Of a stretch of DNA of 64,000 nt, positions 60,680 through 64,000 are shown piece by piece. The DNA comes from Pseudoflavitalea rhizosphaerae (GTDB lineage Bacteria; Bacteroidota; Bacteroidia; Chitinophagales; Chitinophagaceae): assembly GCF_003991355.1 (NCBI RefSeq), contig NZ_RCSU01000007.1, positions 248,001 to 312,000 on the forward strand, given 5' to 3'. Within the stretch, counting starts at the first letter, position 1. Every line of letters begins with the position of its first letter. The position numbers and the translations under genes were made by a program. The notes beneath the pieces were generated by a model. It had not been told where the DNA came from, did no database searches, and worked only from the letters and a program-made list of their open reading frames with translations.

Positions 60680-63367
60680 ATGAGAACGGGAAATAATTTG
60701 CTTTGGGTATTGCTGCTTGCTACTACCATGCCTTCGGTTGCACAAACCAGGTATAGCAGGGTGAGCATACAAATTCCGCCGCAGGGCCTTACCTGGCTAA
60801 CTGCGAAAGGCGTTTCCTTTGATCATGGCGAAGTGAACGAGGAGAGCAATTCATTCATTACCTCCCTTAATACCAAACAGCTTGCTGCACTCAAGGCAAC
60901 AGGCAGTTCCTATTCTATTCTGATAGAGGACGAAGAAGCTGCATTCAGACAGCAGTACCGAAAGGGTAATTTCTATCGCAATGCCGGCGCCACCATGGTG
61001 AACGGCAAATTGCAATTCCAGCAATCCTGTGCTTCCGCCATTGAATCGGTGGATGTGCCGGCAGCATTCACTGAAGGCTCATACGGCGGCTATTATACTT
61101 TCGCAGAAATGCAGGAGAGGATCAATTACATGGTAAACACTTATCCCAGCCTGGTGGATACCATCATCCTTCCAACAAGGACCTATAACGGCAATCCCCT
61201 CATAGTGGTGAAAATATCAGACAATGCGGATACAGACGAGAACGAACCAGAAGCCCTCTATACCGGTCTCCATCATGCGCGCGAAGGCATGAGCATGATG
61301 AACCTTTTCTTCTTCATGAATTATCTCCTGGAACATTACAATTCGGATGCCCGCATCAAAGACCTGGTAGACAGCCGGGAATTGTATTTCCTTCCCTGCG
61401 TGAATCCTGACGGATATGTTTACAATGAAACGAATTCTCCCGGTGGCGGAGGCATGTGGAGAAAGAACAGAAGGAACAATGGCGCCGGTAACGGAAGAGG
61501 GGTGGATATCAACAGGAATTACGGGGTAGACTGGGGAGTGAACGGAGCGAATGTTTCCATCTCCAATGATCCTGATGATGAAACCTATATTGGGCCTTCC
61601 GCCTGGTCAGAACCTGAAACCCGCGCCCTGCGTGAACTTGGACAAAGCAGGCAGTTCACCATCGCAATAGATCATCACGCTTACGGAAATTATTATGTAA
61701 CGCCTTTTGGCCGTCCAGCGCTGCACAGCTTCACTACGCAGGATCTGAGTTTTTATAAATATGCTTCCGCCCTCATGGGTAAATACAATGGTTATTCCGT
61801 GGGAGATGGACAGGCCACGGTAGGTTACTATGCGGTAGGCAATTCAAGGGACTGGCACCTGATCGGGGATATCGGAACAGGAAGCAAACAAAAGACTTAC
61901 GGTTATACAGTTGAGATAGGTTCCGGTTCCTATGGCTTCTGGCCGGATAATTCACTGATCATTCCCATTGCCCGCTCCATGTTCTTTGCCAATCTGCAAA
62001 TGGCGTATATGTCCGGTTCATATTTTGAATTGCAGGACCTCGATCCGATTGCTTTCAATAATACCAGTGGCAATTATCATTTTTCCATTCGCCGGATCGG
62101 GCTTACCGATGCGCCGGTAACGGTTTCCCTGCAGGCCCTGGAGAATATCACCATTACCGGCGGGCCGGTCTCTATCAACAGTATGCCCAATTATTTCGAC
62201 ATACTGGAGAGGGATATCGCCTGGCAGTTGCCCAATGCCATCGCGCCGGGCACCAGGATACGTTTTGTATGCAGAACAGTGTCTGCCGGTGTTACGCTTA
62301 CCGATACCATCGTGAAGTTCTATCAGCCGGACCAACTGCTAAATGATGATATGGAAAGTACAACCAACTGGAATTACACCGGCAACTGGGGAACCACCAC
62401 TGCTGCGGCTTTCAGCGGCAGCAGATCTTTGAGTGAATCCCCATCAGGCAATTATTCCAGCAATGAGCAAACCTACGCCACTTACAAAAATGCTATCGAT
62501 CTTTCCGATGCGGAATCCGCTTATCTCGTTTTCCGTACAAGGCATCGCGCACAGAATGGGTACGACAGACTGCAGGTGCAGCTCTCCGGTAACGGTACTT
62601 CCAATTATCAATCGGTTTGCGCCACAGGCACTATCCGTGAGAACGTGGGCGCAATGAACAATATACCGGCACTCACAGGAATTCATGAAACCTGGACCCA
62701 GGAAGTGGTAGACCTGCGTGATTATCTGGGAAATAATAATGTACGTCTGCGTTTCGGCTTCATGTCAAATTCATCCCGTGTAGACGAAGGGTTTAATATC
62801 GACAATGTGGAGATTGTGAAGTCAACACATATCGTACTCTCTGTACAATTCATAGATGTGCAGGCAAAGCGGCAGACGAATGGCGTACTGATCAGCTGGG
62901 AAGCAAATACTGGGTACGACCACCATCATTTTGAAGTGCAACGTTCGCTTGATGGTGTGAACTATGTAACCATCGGCGCCATACTTGATGGCGCGCCTTA
63001 TAATTTTTTGGATGCGGAACCGGGAACAGAGAACCACTACCGCATCAGGGCTGTAGACAAAAAACAACGCAGTCAGTATAGCAAAACAGTATACCTGAAT
63101 TACAAACAAACAACGTTCATCACTGTTACGCCTAATCCCGCTTCGCATGAACTGATGCTGCGCTTCAACCTGGATACCGATACGCGCTATTTGCTCAGTA
63201 TACGGGACGTTACGGGCAGGCAAATGCTTCAGCAGGTGCTGAAACTGGCCAGGGGGGCAGGTTACAGGCAATTCAATATCAGTAACTGGATCCCGCAGCT
63301 GTACATTGTTACGCTGAAGGACCTGGTAACCGGCAGGGAAACAGTGAACAAAATTTTAAAAAGATGA
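60680..63367 (+). CDS. Secreted M14 zinc carboxypeptidase with T9SS sorting domain
   Basis: An 895-residue exported enzyme (signal MRTGNNLLWVLLLATTMPSVAQ). The M14 domain (~135-455) has the zinc motif HAREG (His199, Glu202), the RNYGVDW segment with the substrate arginine region (NRN, ~278-280), the third zinc ligand in DHHAYG (~331-336) and the catalytic glutamate in YTVEIGSGSYGFWP. Residues ~560-700 resemble an immune-inhibitor/MAM-like beta domain (SAYLVFRTRHRAQNGYDRL), and the end is a type A T9SS domain (VTPNPASHELMLRFNL; QLYIVTLKDL). It should be a surface or secreted peptidase. Confidence 0.94.
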   Translation: MRTGNNLLWVLLLATTMPSVAQTRYSRVSIQIPPQGLTWLTAKGVSFDHGEVNEESNSFITSLNTKQLAALKATGSSYSILIEDEEAAFRQQYRKGNFYRNAGATMVNGKLQFQQSCASAIESVDVPAAFTEGSYGGYYTFAEMQERINYMVNTYPSLVDTIILPTRTYNGNPLIVVKISDNADTDENEPEALYTGLHHAREGMSMMNLFFFMNYLLEHYNSDARIKDLVDSRELYFLPCVNPDGYVYNETNSPGGGGMWRKNRRNNGAGNGRGVDINRNYGVDWGVNGANVSISNDPDDETYIGPSAWSEPETRALRELGQSRQFTIAIDHHAYGNYYVTPFGRPALHSFTTQDLSFYKYASALMGKYNGYSVGDGQATVGYYAVGNSRDWHLIGDIGTGSKQKTYGYTVEIGSGSYGFWPDNSLIIPIARSMFFANLQMAYMSGSYFELQDLDPIAFNNTSGNYHFSIRRIGLTDAPVTVSLQALENITITGGPVSINSMPNYFDILERDIAWQLPNAIAPGTRIRFVCRTVSAGVTLTDTIVKFYQPDQLLNDDMESTTNWNYTGNWGTTTAAAFSGSRSLSESPSGNYSSNEQTYATYKNAIDLSDAESAYLVFRTRHRAQNGYDRLQVQLSGNGTSNYQSVCATGTIRENVGAMNNIPALTGIHETWTQEVVDLRDYLGNNNVRLRFGFMSNSSRVDEGFNIDNVEIVKSTHIVLSVQFIDVQAKRQTNGVLISWEANTGYDHHHFEVQRSLDGVNYVTIGAILDGAPYNFLDAEPGTENHYRIRAVDKKQRSQYSKTVYLNYKQTTFITVTPNPASHELMLRFNLDTDTRYLLSIRDVTGRQMLQQVLKLARGAGYRQFNISNWIPQLYIVTLKDLVTGRETVNKILKR

Positions 63368-63433
63368 TAGCACAATACATGTTGTTGAAGAGCAACAGTT
63401 GATCTGAGTTTTAAACCATGTAAATCCAATTTT

Positions 63434-64000
63434 ATGAAAACGGGAAAATACCTTTTGGCTGTTTTGATCATATCAGCATCCATTTTTGGTATGAGCGAGA
63501 GAACGATAGCCCAGAGTCTTGACCTGAGTAAAACTGTAACCAACGTAACCATGTCTTCGCCAGGTAACCTGGCCAAGGAAGGGGACATATTGGAATACAC
63601 GATCGTGGTAAGAAGTCTGGCCGCATTGAACCTCACTAACACCACAGTAATAGATCATATTCCTGCAGGTACGGCCTATGTTGCAGGTTCCACAAGGCTC
63701 AATTCCGCGCCCCTGGCAGACGAGAATGGGACTACGCCATTCACCGGTGACGGTGCATTGGTGAATTCCGCTTTGCGGCCTGCCGGAACTATTGAGCCCG
63801 GAGGAACGGCAACGATCCAGTTCCGGGTGCGGGTTACTGCCAATGGTGGCAATATCACCAATTATGCAATGGTGGAATGTGATAATGGCGCCAGCCACAT
63901 TTTTCAGAACACCAATACGGTATTCACCAATCTTACGCCCGATGCTACCTGCTCAGTGATCTACCAGTCAACCGCAAGAACAACCAGCGGTCTCCCGGGT
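63434..64000 (+). CDS. DUF11-type surface protein, N-terminal part (cut by window end)
   Basis: The frame opens at ATG 63434 with a signal peptide (MKTGKYLLAVLIISASIFGM, cleavage near IAQ) and stays open for 189 codons to the window end. The mature start (LDLSKTVTNVTMSSPGNLAK, EGDILEYTIVVRSLAALNLT, NTTVIDHIPAGTAYVAGSTR) is the DUF11 beta-sandwich repeat found in large surface adhesins, with a second strand set, TIEPGGTATIQFRVRVTANG. Given the neighbours, a long T9SS-exported adhesin is likely, but the C-terminus is not in the window. Confidence 0.9.
   Translation, partial: MKTGKYLLAVLIISASIFGMSERTIAQSLDLSKTVTNVTMSSPGNLAKEGDILEYTIVVRSLAALNLTNTTVIDHIPAGTAYVAGSTRLNSAPLADENGTTPFTGDGALVNSALRPAGTIEPGGTATIQFRVRVTANGGNITNYAMVECDNGASHIFQNTNTVFTNLTPDATCSVIYQSTARTTSGLPG

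Overview
The window reads as chromosomal DNA of a Bacteroidota bacterium, most likely of the Chitinophagaceae type. Supporting signs are a GldB gliding lipoprotein, two proteins with type IX secretion (T9SS) C-terminal sorting domains, a TonB-dependent receptor with a carboxypeptidase-regulatory-like N-domain, DUF5686 and DUF4173 proteins, short lipoproteins, weak or absent Shine-Dalgarno sequences, and several TAnnTTTG-type -7 promoter elements. No rRNA, tRNA, CRISPR array, transposase or phage gene was seen.

Layout. 1-2.2 kb: the tail of a B12-dependent ribonucleotide reductase, then a Fic AMP-transferase gene behind a cluster of operator-like palindromes, and a SUKH/SMI1-KNR4 protein. 2.2-6.6 kb (minus strand): a four-gene unit, FkbH-like HAD enzyme, acyl carrier protein, MBOAT acyltransferase and a membrane-anchored SGNH-like protein. 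Its logic resembles the DltA-C-B-D system but with a predicted glyceryl (or similar hydroxyacyl) group; the last gene is split by an A7 frameshift. 7-11 kb: small and large lipoproteins of unknown function and a YcxB-like protein. 11-18.9 kb: gldB facing away from nadE, then a MoxR-DUF58-BatD-like-BatA unit and rsgA. 19-24.4 kb: small proteins, a gamma-carbonic-anhydrase-like protein, a class III aminotransferase, a mosaic YhcG/DUF1016 nuclease and glpD. 24.5-42.5 kb: a beta-propeller plus amidohydrolase exoprotein, DUF4399, DUF5686, a small winged-helix regulatory unit with a repeated operator, DUF4173, an M28 peptidase, a propeller plus outer-membrane-barrel protein, an MBL hydrolase and a polysaccharide flippase. 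42.6-48.6 kb: a PhoR/PhoB-type two-component system, an exported 738-residue protein with a caspase-like His/Cys signature, and an MsbA-like ABC exporter. 48.7-50.3 kb: an AT-rich accessory patch with RhuM and a decaying nucleotidyltransferase module. 50.5-54.8 kb: atpBEFHA, ending in a terminator without atpG. 55-64 kb: T9SS cargo, a winged-helix regulator, a TonB receptor unit, an M14 carboxypeptidase and the start of a DUF11-type surface protein.

The most interesting signals are: (i) the FkbH-ACP-MBOAT-SGNH surface-acylation unit; (ii) a ~103-bp element made of four consecutive hairpins, present twice in opposite orientation and both times between 3' ends of convergent genes; (iii) the caspase-like exported protein; (iv) three separate sets of repeated operator-like palindromes next to DNA-binding or toxin-like genes; and (v) mosaic or decaying accessory genes (YhcG, nucleotidyltransferase). 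All functional calls rest on motif recognition by eye; no database search was run.
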